Origin: Mycobacterium sp. E183
GTDB lineage: Bacteria; Actinomycetota; Actinomycetes; Mycobacteriales; Mycobacteriaceae
Direction: 5' to 3'
NCBI RefSeq assembly: GCF_001667735.1
Contig: NZ_LZJN01000136.1
Coordinates: forward strand, 48,951-112,950
DNA: 64,000 nucleotides
The position numbers and the translations under genes were made by a program. Positions within the stretch are counted from its first letter, which is position 1, and each line of letters starts with the position of its first letter. Shown one piece after another: positions 45,998 to 53,833 of the stretch. Below the pieces are notes generated by a model. It did no database searches, had not been told where the DNA came from, and worked only from the letters and a program-made list of their open reading frames with translations.

Positions 45998-46387
45998 ATG
46001 CCAGTACCGATTCTGAAACAGGGTGCGATCCTGATCGCCTCGGTACAGGCCGCGCTTAGCGATTCCGACGCCGAGCGGCTGCGCTACGACCTGATGGAGC
46101 GGGTCAGCCGGTTCCGCGCGCAGGGCATCATCGTCGACGTCACGGCCATCGACGTGATGGACTCCTTCGCGGCCCGGTCGCTGCGCACGATCGCGCACAT
46201 GACCCGGCTGCGCGGCGCGGACACGGTGATCGTCGGACTGCAGCCGGAGGTCGCCTTCGCCATGGTCCAGCTGGGGTTGGCGTTCGACGACATGAACACC
46301 GCGCTTGACCTCGAAGAGGGCCTGGCACTGCTGAATCGCCAACTGGCGCAACGGAAACCGACGATCGGGCGCGACGGTGGCGGCTGA
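45998..46387 (+). CDS. rsbS: RsbS-type stressosome STAS protein
   Basis: A 129-residue single STAS domain, starting MPVPILKQGAILIASVQAAL as in RsbS proteins. The serine phosphorylated by RsbT is S56 in IDVMDSFAARSL, matching S59 of Bacillus RsbS. It forms the stressosome core with RsbR and releases RsbT when phosphorylated. Its end overlaps the RsbT gene by 11 bases. Confidence 0.93.
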   Translation: MPVPILKQGAILIASVQAALSDSDAERLRYDLMERVSRFRAQGIIVDVTAIDVMDSFAARSLRTIAHMTRLRGADTVIVGLQPEVAFAMVQLGLAFDDMNTALDLEEGLALLNRQLAQRKPTIGRDGGG

Positions 46388-46787
46388 TATCGTCGTCGAC
46401 ATCGACAATTCCGACGACATCGTCGAAGCTCGCAAAGCCGGACACCAACTCGCCCTCGATCTGGGATTCTCCCTCACCGATGTCACGATGATCGCCACGG
46501 CGATCTCCGAGATCGCGCGCAACATCACCAGCTACGCCGGCCGGGGCACCGTCCGAGTGTTCGTGGCCGACCGCGACGGCCGCAAGGCCCTGGTGGTGCG
46601 CGCCGAGGACGAGGGTCCGGGCATCGCCGACATCGAGCGGGCGATGGAGGACGGTTATTCGACCGGTCGCGGGCTGGGAATGGGCCTGCCCGGCTCCCGC
46701 CGGCTGATGGACCGACTGTTCGTGGAGTCGGCGCTGGGCAAGGGAACGGCCGTCGAGATGTGGAAATGGGTGCCGCCCCGTGCATGA
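46377..46787 (+). CDS. rsbT: RsbT-type serine/threonine kinase
   Basis: A 136-residue GHKL-type kinase. The N box is ATAISEIARNITSYAG, G1 is DEGPGIADIERAM, and G2 is STGRGLGMGLPGSRRLMD. It phosphorylates RsbR and RsbS and, once released, activates an RsbU-type phosphatase, here probably the protein two genes downstream. GTG 46377 overlaps rsbS; its own end overlaps the RsbX gene by 8 bases. Confidence 0.93.
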   Translation: MAADIVVDIDNSDDIVEARKAGHQLALDLGFSLTDVTMIATAISEIARNITSYAGRGTVRVFVADRDGRKALVVRAEDEGPGIADIERAMEDGYSTGRGLGMGLPGSRRLMDRLFVESALGKGTAVEMWKWVPPRA

Positions 46788-47406
46788 GAACGGCCGGTTC
46801 GGTCCCATCGAGTGGGCGAGGGCGGGGCGCCCTCTGCCCAGCGAGTACACCTCGGGTGACCGGGGCCTCGCCGTCGACCTCGGCGGCGCCGCCGCCCTGT
46901 TCGGCGTGGTCGACGGCCTCGGCCACGGCCCCGAAGCCGCAGCCGCCGCGCTGCGCGCCGTCGAAACGGTCCAGCGCTCCAGCACCGAGCGCCTGGAGGT
47001 GCTGATCCAGCTGTGTCACCGCGTGCTGGAGGGCAGCAGGGGCGTCGCGATGACCTTGGCGCGTATCGACTTCGCGGCCAACACGCTGACCTGGACCGGC
47101 GTCGGCAACGTCACCGCCGACCTGGTGGCCAAATCCCCGACCGGCGTGCAGATTCGACACAGCGCGCGGCTGACCGCGGGAATCGTCGGCTACCGCATAC
47201 CGGAAATCCGGCCGGCGCAGATCATTTCGATCCGTCCCGGGGACCTGCTGGTGATCAGTACCGACGGGATCACCGAGAATTACCTGGACCACATCGACTT
47301 CTCGGCCACCGCCGTCGTCATCGCCGAGGAACTGCTCGGTAAGGACGCCAAGGAAACCGACGATGCCATGGTGCTGACCGCTCGTCATCGGGGGACTTCG
47401 ACGTGA
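46780..47406 (+). CDS. rsbX: RsbX-like PP2C-type phosphatase
   Basis: A 208-residue SpoIIE/PP2C-fold phosphatase. Metal-binding motifs are GVVDGLGHGPEAAAAAL, LTWTGVGNVTADLV, GDLLVISTDGITENYL and ETDDAMVL. In Bacillus RsbX dephosphorylates RsbR and RsbS to reset the stressosome. GTG start at 46780 overlaps rsbT, and the stop overlaps the next start (GTGA). Confidence 0.9.
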   Translation: MHENGRFGPIEWARAGRPLPSEYTSGDRGLAVDLGGAAALFGVVDGLGHGPEAAAAALRAVETVQRSSTERLEVLIQLCHRVLEGSRGVAMTLARIDFAANTLTWTGVGNVTADLVAKSPTGVQIRHSARLTAGIVGYRIPEIRPAQIISIRPGDLLVISTDGITENYLDHIDFSATAVVIAEELLGKDAKETDDAMVLTARHRGTST

Positions 47407-49625
47407 GCGACAGCGACGACTTCCACGCCCAGTACGCCGCGGCCTTGCGCGCCTACATGCAGGCGCGGGACGAGGACAGCCTGGCCGCCGCGTACGAACT
47501 CGGCCGCCGGGCCCTGCAAGAGGAAGTCAGCCTGCTCGCGATCATCGAGCGGCACGTCCAGCTGATTCTCGGTCTGGCCAAGGACATTCAGATCGACGCG
47601 CCGATCGCGCTGGAATTCCTGTTGCAGATGCTGGTCCCCCTCGACATCGCCACCCGGGGCTTTCTGGACGGCACGCGCCGCTTCGCGCGCGAGCGCGCCC
47701 GCGCCGAAGGGCTGGCCGACCGCGACAGATTCCGCACCGCGGTCGTGAATTCGTTGCAGGAGGGATTCTTCGTCGCCGACCACGAGGGCTCCGTGATCGA
47801 GATGAACAACGCCCTGATCGAAATCCTGGGTTATCCGGCGGAGGGTCTGCCCTACCGATGGCCACATCCGTGGTTGGTTGACCAGAAGGGCGCGAGCCAA
47901 CAACAGTCGCTGGTGCAAAGCATCGGCGCCACCGCCTACGAGACACCCATCCGCCATCGCGACGGGCATCTGGTCTGGGTAACGGTCAGTATCAACGCCG
48001 TTCAGGGCAGCGGCAGCGACCAGGACGTCTTCGTGGGGACGATCCGTGACATCACCGCTGAACGCGCCTTCGCCGCAAGGGAAAGCGCGGTCCTGCGCCT
48101 GGCGACGGCCGTGGCCGTCGCCAAAAGCGTGGACGAGCTGCTGTCCATCACGCTCGACGAGTGCAGCACGGCGATCGACGTGCAACGCGTGGTCGCGATC
48201 TCGTGGCCGACCGGCGAGGGTGAACCCACCGTGCAGGTGGCGGGCGAGTCGTCCCAAATACCTTGGCGCAGGCTGGATCAGTGGCTGCGCCGTACGTTTG
48301 AGGACGCCCGCCATCAGCTGCCGCTGACGGCGAGAACGGTCGAGCACCCCGACAATCCCGGCAAGGCACAGGGTTTGGTGGCGGTACTCTCCGGCGCGGG
48401 CGACCTGGCGTTGTGGTTGGAGCTGCGCTCGCCACGCTGGGTCAGTGCCGAAGACCGGCTGCTGGTCACCGTCCTCATCGGACACCTCAGCCTCGCGATG
48501 CAACACGTCCGCCAATTCGAGAGCGCCCGCGAGACGTCGCTGACCTTGCAGCGCGCCCTGCTGCCGACGATGGAGCCGCCGCCGGGCTTCGCCGTGCGTT
48601 ACGAGCCCGCCGTCCCGCCGTTGGAGATCGGCGGCGACTGGTACGACGTGCTGCCGATCGGCGACCACCGCATCGGCATCGTGGTCGGCGACTGCGTGGG
48701 CCGTGGCCTGCCGGCGGCCGCGGTCATGGGTCAGCTACGCAGCTCCGCGCGGGCGTTGCTGATCAACGGGGCCGAGCCCGCGCTGCTGCTCGATCAACTG
48801 GACTCGGCGGCCTCGCTCATCCCGAACGCCTACTGCACCACCGTCTTCCTGGCGATCCTGGACACCGAATCCGGGGTCCTGCAGTACAGCAACGCCGGCC
48901 ACATGCCCGCCCTGCTGGTGGGGCCGGAACCGGACACGACCGCGATGTTGACCGACGCGGCGTCGGTGCCGCTGGCCGTGCGCCGCGCGGAACCCCGCCC
49001 GCAGGCCAGTCGCGTACTGCCACCGGGGTCCACCCTGATGCTGTTCACCGACGGGCTGGTGGAGCGCAAGCACGAATCCATCGACGACGGGATCAACCGG
49101 GCCGCCGCGGTCCTGGTGAAGACGACCGCGCTGCCACTGGATTCCGTCGCCGATGCGGTTTTGCGTGAGTTGGCCCCTCCAGCTGGGTATGACGACGATG
49201 TGGCAATGGTGATCTACCGGCACCAGCAATCTCCCCTGCGGATCGAAACCGAGGCCAGCGCAGAGCGATTGGTCGGCATCCGGCATCGATTGGCCGACTG
49301 GCTGAACAGCGCAGGCGTGCCAGAGGAATTGGCCGCCGACATCGTGCTCGTCGTCAACGAGGCGTGTACGAACTGCGTCGAACACGCGTATTCGGAGCAG
49401 CCGTCGGGCGCGATGTCCCTCGACGTCGGCCTCGCAGACGGCGAGATCCGGGCGCGGATCACCGACCGCGGCTCCTGGAAGACGCCGGCAGCGGACCCGG
49501 GCAACGGTGGCAGGGGCCTGTTGCTGATGAGGGCGCTCAGCAACGCGATGGAACTGGACTGCACACCCACCGGCACCACGGCCGACATTACGTTTCGCCT
49601 GCCCGCCGTGGCGGGGCGGGAGTGA
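47403..49625 (+). CDS. Five-domain RsbU/RsbW-like protein: RsbU-N, PAS, GAF, PP2C phosphatase, HATPase
   Basis: A 740-residue multidomain signal protein. Residues 1-95 are an RsbU N-terminal helical domain that would bind RsbT (AAAYELGRRALQEEVSLLAI). A PAS domain is at about 105-220 (NSLQEGFFVADHEGSVIEMN), a GAF-like region at 225-375, a SpoIIE/PP2C phosphatase at 385-605 (IGGDWYDVLPIGDHRIGIVV, GDCVGRGLPAAAV, DDDVAMVIYRH), and a GHKL kinase domain at 615-735 (VVNEACTNCVEHAYSE, GNGGRGLLLMRALSNAMELD). It joins phosphatase and RsbW-like kinase in one chain. The target is probably an anti-anti-sigma factor such as RsfB, encoded divergently. GTG start overlaps rsbX. Confidence 0.92.
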   Translation: MSDSDDFHAQYAAALRAYMQARDEDSLAAAYELGRRALQEEVSLLAIIERHVQLILGLAKDIQIDAPIALEFLLQMLVPLDIATRGFLDGTRRFARERARAEGLADRDRFRTAVVNSLQEGFFVADHEGSVIEMNNALIEILGYPAEGLPYRWPHPWLVDQKGASQQQSLVQSIGATAYETPIRHRDGHLVWVTVSINAVQGSGSDQDVFVGTIRDITAERAFAARESAVLRLATAVAVAKSVDELLSITLDECSTAIDVQRVVAISWPTGEGEPTVQVAGESSQIPWRRLDQWLRRTFEDARHQLPLTARTVEHPDNPGKAQGLVAVLSGAGDLALWLELRSPRWVSAEDRLLVTVLIGHLSLAMQHVRQFESARETSLTLQRALLPTMEPPPGFAVRYEPAVPPLEIGGDWYDVLPIGDHRIGIVVGDCVGRGLPAAAVMGQLRSSARALLINGAEPALLLDQLDSAASLIPNAYCTTVFLAILDTESGVLQYSNAGHMPALLVGPEPDTTAMLTDAASVPLAVRRAEPRPQASRVLPPGSTLMLFTDGLVERKHESIDDGINRAAAVLVKTTALPLDSVADAVLRELAPPAGYDDDVAMVIYRHQQSPLRIETEASAERLVGIRHRLADWLNSAGVPEELAADIVLVVNEACTNCVEHAYSEQPSGAMSLDVGLADGEIRARITDRGSWKTPAADPGNGGRGLLLMRALSNAMELDCTPTGTTADITFRLPAVAGRE

Positions 49626-49634
49626 GGCCGCATC

Positions 49635-49660
49635 GTTTGTGGCCCCCGGATAGCGGGTAG
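49635..49660 (+). promoter_or_regulatory. SigF-type promoter GTTT-N16-GGGTAG
   Basis: GTTT (49635-49638), 16 bases, GGGTAG (49655-49660), just after the stop of the RsbU/W-like gene. A transcript starting about 7 bases on would begin near the GTG at 49669, so this promoter also supports that later start for the next gene. Confidence 0.8.
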
Positions 49661-49668
49661 TCGTGGGC

Positions 49669-50688
49669 GTGACCCGCGCATCAGTCTCAACCGAACCCGC
49701 CTTGCCGGCGGCACACGGGCCGCTGTCGACCGCCGTGCGTCGCGCCCTGACTGGCCCGCCGTCACATGACCACCTGAGCCGCATCGGCGCCTCCGTTCGC
49801 GACTCGGACCCCTTCGGCCTGGATCTGCAACTGGCACTGTGCATGTGCTACGAGTTGCACTACCGTGGCTTCGCGGGCGTGGACCCCGGCTGGGAGTGGA
49901 ATCCGGCGCTGCTGGCGTTACGCGGCGAACTCGAGCGCGTCTTCCTGGCCGGTGTGCGCCGCGACGTCGGAGCCATCGCGTCGGACCACACGGCGGCCGC
50001 CGAGATGGACGCCATTTCGGTGGAACCGGTCGACGGCACCGGCCCCTCGTATTACCTGCGCGACAGCGGAAGCTGGCAGCAGATGCGCGAGTACTTCGTG
50101 CACCGGTCGGTCTATCACCTCAAGGAGGGCGACCCGCATGCGTGGGCGATTCCGCGTCTGATGGGCGTCGCGAAAGCCGCTTTCGTGGCAATCGAATTCG
50201 ACGAATACGGGGCCGGGCAGGGCCCCCGGCTGCATCAGCAGCTTTTCGCCGATTTGATGACGGCGGCGCACCTGGACGCCACGTACCTGGCCTACGTGGA
50301 CGCCGTCCCCGCCGAAGCGCTGGCGGCGGTCAACCTGATGTCACTGTTCGGGCTACATCGCGAGTTGCGTGGCGCCGCGATCGGGCACTTCGCGTCCACG
50401 GAGATCACCTCGCCGCCGGGATCCCGCCGCATGGTGCAGGCGCTGCGGCGCATGGGCGCACCGGCGTCTTGCGTCGAGTTCTATGCCGAGCACGTCGAGG
50501 CGGATGCGGTCCACGAGCACGTCGTTCGCATCGACGTGGTCGGGGACCTGGTCGCCCGGGAGCCGCAGCTCGATCGCGACATCGTGTTCGGGATCCGCGC
50601 GCACGCCGCGGTCGAAGATCGTTTGGCAGAAGCGGTTATGGCGTCGTGGCAGCAGGGTCGGACGTCGTTGCGGCGGTCGCTGGACTAG
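49669..50688 (+). CDS. Iron-containing redox enzyme family protein (haem-oxygenase-like diiron fold)
   Basis: A 339-residue protein of the haem-oxygenase-like diiron oxidase/oxygenase (HDO) type, related to UndA-like enzymes. Candidate metal ligands are in REYFVHRSVYHLKEGDPHAW and FVAIEFDEYGAGQGPRLHQQ, and in VEFYAEHVEADAVHEH near the C-terminus, spaced as in the seven-helix fold. Substrate unknown. GTG 49669 (MTRAS) is preferred over GTG 49663 because of the SigF-type -10 directly upstream. Its 3' end overlaps the convergent CDGSH gene by 53 bases. The HDO, CDGSH and HemK-like trio is a recurrent actinobacterial set. Confidence 0.85.
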   Translation: MTRASVSTEPALPAAHGPLSTAVRRALTGPPSHDHLSRIGASVRDSDPFGLDLQLALCMCYELHYRGFAGVDPGWEWNPALLALRGELERVFLAGVRRDVGAIASDHTAAAEMDAISVEPVDGTGPSYYLRDSGSWQQMREYFVHRSVYHLKEGDPHAWAIPRLMGVAKAAFVAIEFDEYGAGQGPRLHQQLFADLMTAAHLDATYLAYVDAVPAEALAAVNLMSLFGLHRELRGAAIGHFASTEITSPPGSRRMVQALRRMGAPASCVEFYAEHVEADAVHEHVVRIDVVGDLVAREPQLDRDIVFGIRAHAAVEDRLAEAVMASWQQGRTSLRRSLD

Positions 50689-50884
50689 CGGTCCGGCGCG
50701 CCAGGTTTCGGCATCGGCGATGGCTGGTGTCGCACAGAGGATACTTCTCGCTGCGCCGACAGGTGCAGATCGCCACCATGAACCTATCGGATTCCACGAC
50801 CTCGCCGTTCGGCATCTCGATGCGCACCGGACCGGACACCAGCACCGGCCCGCCGGCAACCACCTGTACCCGGGTGGCGCTCAT
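50636..50884 (-). CDS. CDGSH-type iron-sulfur protein
   Basis: An 82-residue protein. The [2Fe-2S] motif is CTCRRSEKYPLCDTSH, which fits the CDGSH pattern CxC-x2-S-x3-PxCD-x-SH, with Gly replaced by Thr. The N-terminal half (GPVRIEMPNGEVVESDRFMV) has the usual beta-hairpin. Such clusters transfer electrons or clusters. Start ATG 50884 overlaps the upstream methyltransferase stop (ATGA). The C-terminal 18 codons run antisense to the HDO gene, and that tail (ATAATTSDPAATTP) is low complexity. Confidence 0.87.
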   Translation of the reverse strand: MSATRVQVVAGGPVLVSGPVRIEMPNGEVVESDRFMVAICTCRRSEKYPLCDTSHRRCRNLARRTASPATAATTSDPAATTP

Positions 50885-51570
50885 CGTTTGTCCGCCCGGA
50901 TCACGATCAGTTCCTCGTGCCGGAGTCCGCGCGGGATCAGGCCGACGCTCTCCAGCCAGGCCGCCCGCGCCATCATCACCGGACCAAACGGTATCCGCTC
51001 GGACGCAACGACTCTCGCATCCATGCCCGCCCACTTGAGGGAATCCAGGGATTGCTGAACGCCGGCCAGCGCCGAGTGCACGAGCAGCAGGGAGCCACCG
51101 TCGCACAACAGTTTCGGTGCCGCCTCGCACAGCGGATCCAACACCATCCGGCCATCCGGGCCGGCGTTCCAGGCCCACGATGGGCCTGCGCTGGGGCTGA
51201 TGTACTCGGTGTCGCCATTCGGCGGGGTCGGCACGTACGGCGGGTTGGACACGACAACGTCGAACGGCGCGCAGTCGAGCGCGTCGCTCCACGTGCCCTT
51301 GCGCACATCCACATTCACGCCGACGGCGGCCGCGTTGTTGCGAGAGCAACCCACGGCGTGTGGGCAGATGTCGAAGGCCGTCACGTCGGCGCCGCCCATC
51401 TCGGCCGCGGCGATCGCGACGAATCCGCTGCCAGTACACAGGTCCAGAACGCGCCGCCCCGGGATGAGCGCGCTTTGTCGCATCACATTCACCAGTAATC
51501 GGGAATCGTCCTGGGGCTGATACACGTTCGAAGCAGCCGAGACAGCGGGTCCTGGATACGTTGTGGTCAA
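50881..51570 (-). CDS. HemK/PrmC-like class I SAM-dependent methyltransferase
   Basis: A 229-residue Rossmann-fold methyltransferase. Motif I is VLDLCTGSGFVAIAAAEMG, and motif IV is VVVSNPPYVPTP, the NPPY signature of N-methyltransferases acting on Gln or Asn side chains (PrmC, Mtq2) or bases. The substrate is unknown. Its stop overlaps the CDGSH start, so they are translationally coupled. ATG 51570. Confidence 0.9.
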   Translation of the reverse strand: MTTTYPGPAVSAASNVYQPQDDSRLLVNVMRQSALIPGRRVLDLCTGSGFVAIAAAEMGGADVTAFDICPHAVGCSRNNAAAVGVNVDVRKGTWSDALDCAPFDVVVSNPPYVPTPPNGDTEYISPSAGPSWAWNAGPDGRMVLDPLCEAAPKLLCDGGSLLLVHSALAGVQQSLDSLKWAGMDARVVASERIPFGPVMMARAAWLESVGLIPRGLRHEELIVIRADKR

Positions 51571-51669
51571 CTTTGGCCTTTCGACGGATCGCCGCGGCGA
51601 TCACTGCTTGGCCTGTGTAATGCCCGCAAACCGTTGCCTTCAAACGGTGTGGGGAAAGGCCATTTTCGG

Positions 51670-52224
51670 CTAACCAGTGGGCGCATGCGCGAATTGCTTG
51701 ACAATGGTCGCGCAGAAGGCCGGCAAGTCCGACGGTGAGCGACTCGAGATCAAATTGCCGTCGACGACGACCTCCTCGTCAACCACGTTCGCCCCCGCGT
51801 TGCGCAGGTCGGTGCGAATGGACGGGTACGACGTGAGCGTCCGGCCCTCCGCCACACCGGCTTCCACCAGGGTCCACGGGCCGTGACAAATTGCGGCGAC
51901 AGGCTTTCCGGAGGCGACGAAGTCACGCACGAAGGAGACCGCGGAGCTGTCCATCCGGAGCTTGTCCGGATTCACCGTGCCACCCGGAAGCACCAGGCCG
52001 TCGAATTCGGATGCGGAGACGTCCGACACCGCGCGGTCGACGCTGAAGGTTCCCGCCGGCTCGAGGTCGTGGTTGCGCGCCTGGATTTCTCCGGTCTTCA
52101 GCGAAAGAAGTTCGACTTCGGCACCAGCTTCTTTCAGGGCGGCGCGGGGTTGTTCGAGTTCGACCTTCTCCACGCCGTCCGCCGCCAGAATCGCGACCTT
52201 CTTCCCTTGCAATTCATTTGCCAT
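51670..52224 (-). CDS. DJ-1/PfpI-family protein
   Basis: A 184-residue PfpI/DJ-1 superfamily protein. The nucleophile elbow is VAAICHGPWTLVEAG with the reactive Cys followed by His, and the conserved acidic residue is in AADGVEKVELEQPRAAL. Related proteins act as general stress hydrolases (class I glutamine amidotransferase-like), including deglycase claims for YhbO. ATG 52224 with AGAGGGGAATAACC upstream. A likely stress gene given the neighbourhood. Confidence 0.93.
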   Translation of the reverse strand: MANELQGKKVAILAADGVEKVELEQPRAALKEAGAEVELLSLKTGEIQARNHDLEPAGTFSVDRAVSDVSASEFDGLVLPGGTVNPDKLRMDSSAVSFVRDFVASGKPVAAICHGPWTLVEAGVAEGRTLTSYPSIRTDLRNAGANVVDEEVVVDGNLISSRSPSDLPAFCATIVKQFAHAPTG

Positions 52225-52253
52225 GGTTATTCCCCTCTATTCCGGACTATGCA

Positions 52254-52559
52254 TTACGTCGGATTGAGAATCACTTTGGTGCAGCGGTCCTCTTTGTTCT
52301 TGAAGATTTCGTAGCCATGGGGAGCCTGGTCGAGAGTCATATGGTGGCTGACGACAATGGTCGGATCGATGTCGCCGTTGCGAATACGCTCCAGCAGCGG
52401 GCGCATGTAGCGGTGGACGTGACACTGGCCGGTTTTGATGGTCAGCGACCGGTTCATCACCGCCCCGATGGGGAACTTGTCCATGAGGCCGCCGTACACC
52501 CCGATGATCGAAAGGGTGCCGCCATTGCGGCAGCTTGTATTGGCGGATCGATCGCCCAT
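52254..52559 (-). pseudogene. C-terminal remnant of a zinc-dependent alcohol dehydrogenase
   Basis: About 100 codons of the C-terminal part of a zinc-type alcohol/formaldehyde dehydrogenase: GGTLSIIGVYGGLMDKFPIG, HVHRYMRPLLERIRNGDIDP, and DQAPHGYEIFKNKEDRCTKV. The family is usually about 380-390 residues; the catalytic and most of the nucleotide-binding domain are missing. There is no promoter or ribosome site before its first ATG, and the sequence upstream matches nothing in the family. I read it as a deletion remnant that was once next to the PfpI gene. Confidence 0.82.
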
Positions 52560-52739
52560 CGTCAGCTCTTTCTGCCTTGCGGCGAACTCATCTCGGGCAA
52601 AGTTGCTGCAAGACAGCTGCTTTGCAGGTCAACGGGCACCCGGCGCTGCTTGCCGGTGTTCGCGCCGCACACAAACACATACGGCCGGGCGCGCACGATG
52701 GGAGCCGGATACCCGGGCAGATACCGACCAAACGTGGGA
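52560..52739. other. Sequence between ADH remnant and LLM oxidoreductase
   Basis: About 180 bases, probably a deletion junction. A reverse frame opens 68 codons (52562-52768; MPRCVTRRSNPTFGRYLPGY ...), overlapping the LLM gene end. It has a more ordinary amino-acid composition than most shadow frames here but no ribosome site or recognisable domain. I do not call it a gene. Confidence 0.4.
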
Positions 52740-53726
52740 TTACTTCGCCGCGTCACGCAGCGCGGCAAGCAAAGGTTCGGCGGCCTCTTTCAGAAAAAGG
52801 TCTTGCGATTCGCCGCCGACCTGGACGAGGGCCACGTCGGTGAACCCGGCCTCCCAGTAGGGCCGGACGGCCTCGACGATCGCATCGAGGTCCGGCCCGC
52901 AGGGAATGGACTCCGCGACGTCTTCGGGACGGACGAACTGGGTCGCGCCGGCAAAACCGGCCGGCGTGGGGAGATCGGCGTTGACCTTCCATCCGCCGGC
53001 GAACCAGCGGAACTGGTCGTGAGCGCGTTCGATGGCGGTGTCGCGGTCGGGGTCCCAGCACACCGGGATCTGACCGACCACGCGGCCGCCGCCGGCGAGA
53101 TTGGCGGCCTGGCGCGCGGCATGCCAGGCGTCGACGAGCTCCCCGTCGGGCTCGACCGCGATGAAGTGATCGGCCAGCCTGGCGAATCTCTCGATGCCCT
53201 TGTCGCCGGACAACGCCACCGCGATGGCGACGGGGACCTCGGGCACGTCCCACAGGCGCGCGGAGTCGACGTGGAAGTGTTCGCCACTGAAGTTCACCAG
53301 CTGGCCGCCGAACAATTCGCGGATGATCTTGATGGCCTCGCGCAGCATGTCCTGCCTGCGCTCGACGGTCGGCCAGCCCCTGCCCACGATGTGCTCGTTG
53401 AGGTTCTCGCCGGTGCCCAGGCCCAGGGTGAACCGGCCGTCGGACAGGATCTGCACGGTGGCGGCCTGCTGGGCGACCACGGCCGGGTGATAGCGCATCG
53501 TCGGGCAGGTCACGTAGGTGTAGAGGTCCACCCGTTCGGTGGCGTGCGCCACCGCGCCCAGCACCGCCCAGGCGTTGGGCGCATGCCCTTGTGAGGTCAG
53601 CCACGGGGTGAAGTGGTCGCTGCAGACCTCGAAGTCGAAACCGCACTCCTCGGCTGAAATAGCCTGCCGTACAAGGTCTTTGGGTCCACTCTGCTCGGTC
53701 ATCAGAGTGTAGCCAAATTTCGTCAT
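52740..53726 (-). CDS. LLM-class F420-dependent oxidoreductase
   Basis: A 328-residue luciferase-like (TIM-barrel) oxidoreductase. Blocks of the F420-dependent G6PD-related group are present: FGYTLMTEQSGPKDLVRQAI, EVCSDHFTPWLTSQGHAPNA, and RFTLGLGTGENLNEHIVGRG. The non-prolyl cis-peptide region that holds F420 is near TYVTCPTMRYHP. The substrate is unknown. The ATG at 53726 lies 10 bases after GGGTAT, so expression may be leaderless from a SigF-like promoter. Confidence 0.92.
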   Translation of the reverse strand: MTKFGYTLMTEQSGPKDLVRQAISAEECGFDFEVCSDHFTPWLTSQGHAPNAWAVLGAVAHATERVDLYTYVTCPTMRYHPAVVAQQAATVQILSDGRFTLGLGTGENLNEHIVGRGWPTVERRQDMLREAIKIIRELFGGQLVNFSGEHFHVDSARLWDVPEVPVAIAVALSGDKGIERFARLADHFIAVEPDGELVDAWHAARQAANLAGGGRVVGQIPVCWDPDRDTAIERAHDQFRWFAGGWKVNADLPTPAGFAGATQFVRPEDVAESIPCGPDLDAIVEAVRPYWEAGFTDVALVQVGGESQDLFLKEAAEPLLAALRDAAK

Positions 53727-53736
53727 AGCTGTGGGG

Positions 53737-53761
53737 ATACCCAGACACTCGCCCGCGTAAC
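53737..53761 (-). promoter_or_regulatory. Near-match SigF promoter GTTA-N15-GGGTAT
   Basis: On the reverse strand GTTA (53761-53758), 15 bases, GGGTAT (53742-53737), one mismatch from the consensus, 10 bases before the oxidoreductase ATG. Confidence 0.55.
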
Positions 53762-53833
53762 GCCGGGGCTGAAATTCGGCCCGGTAACCGCCCTGGCGTT
53801 ACGCCGCTCCGCGCTCGCGGGCACGGCCGCCGG

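Noticed and set aside
52562..52768. 68-codon reverse ORF
   Set aside because: No ribosome site, overlaps the end of a well-supported gene and no recognisable domain.
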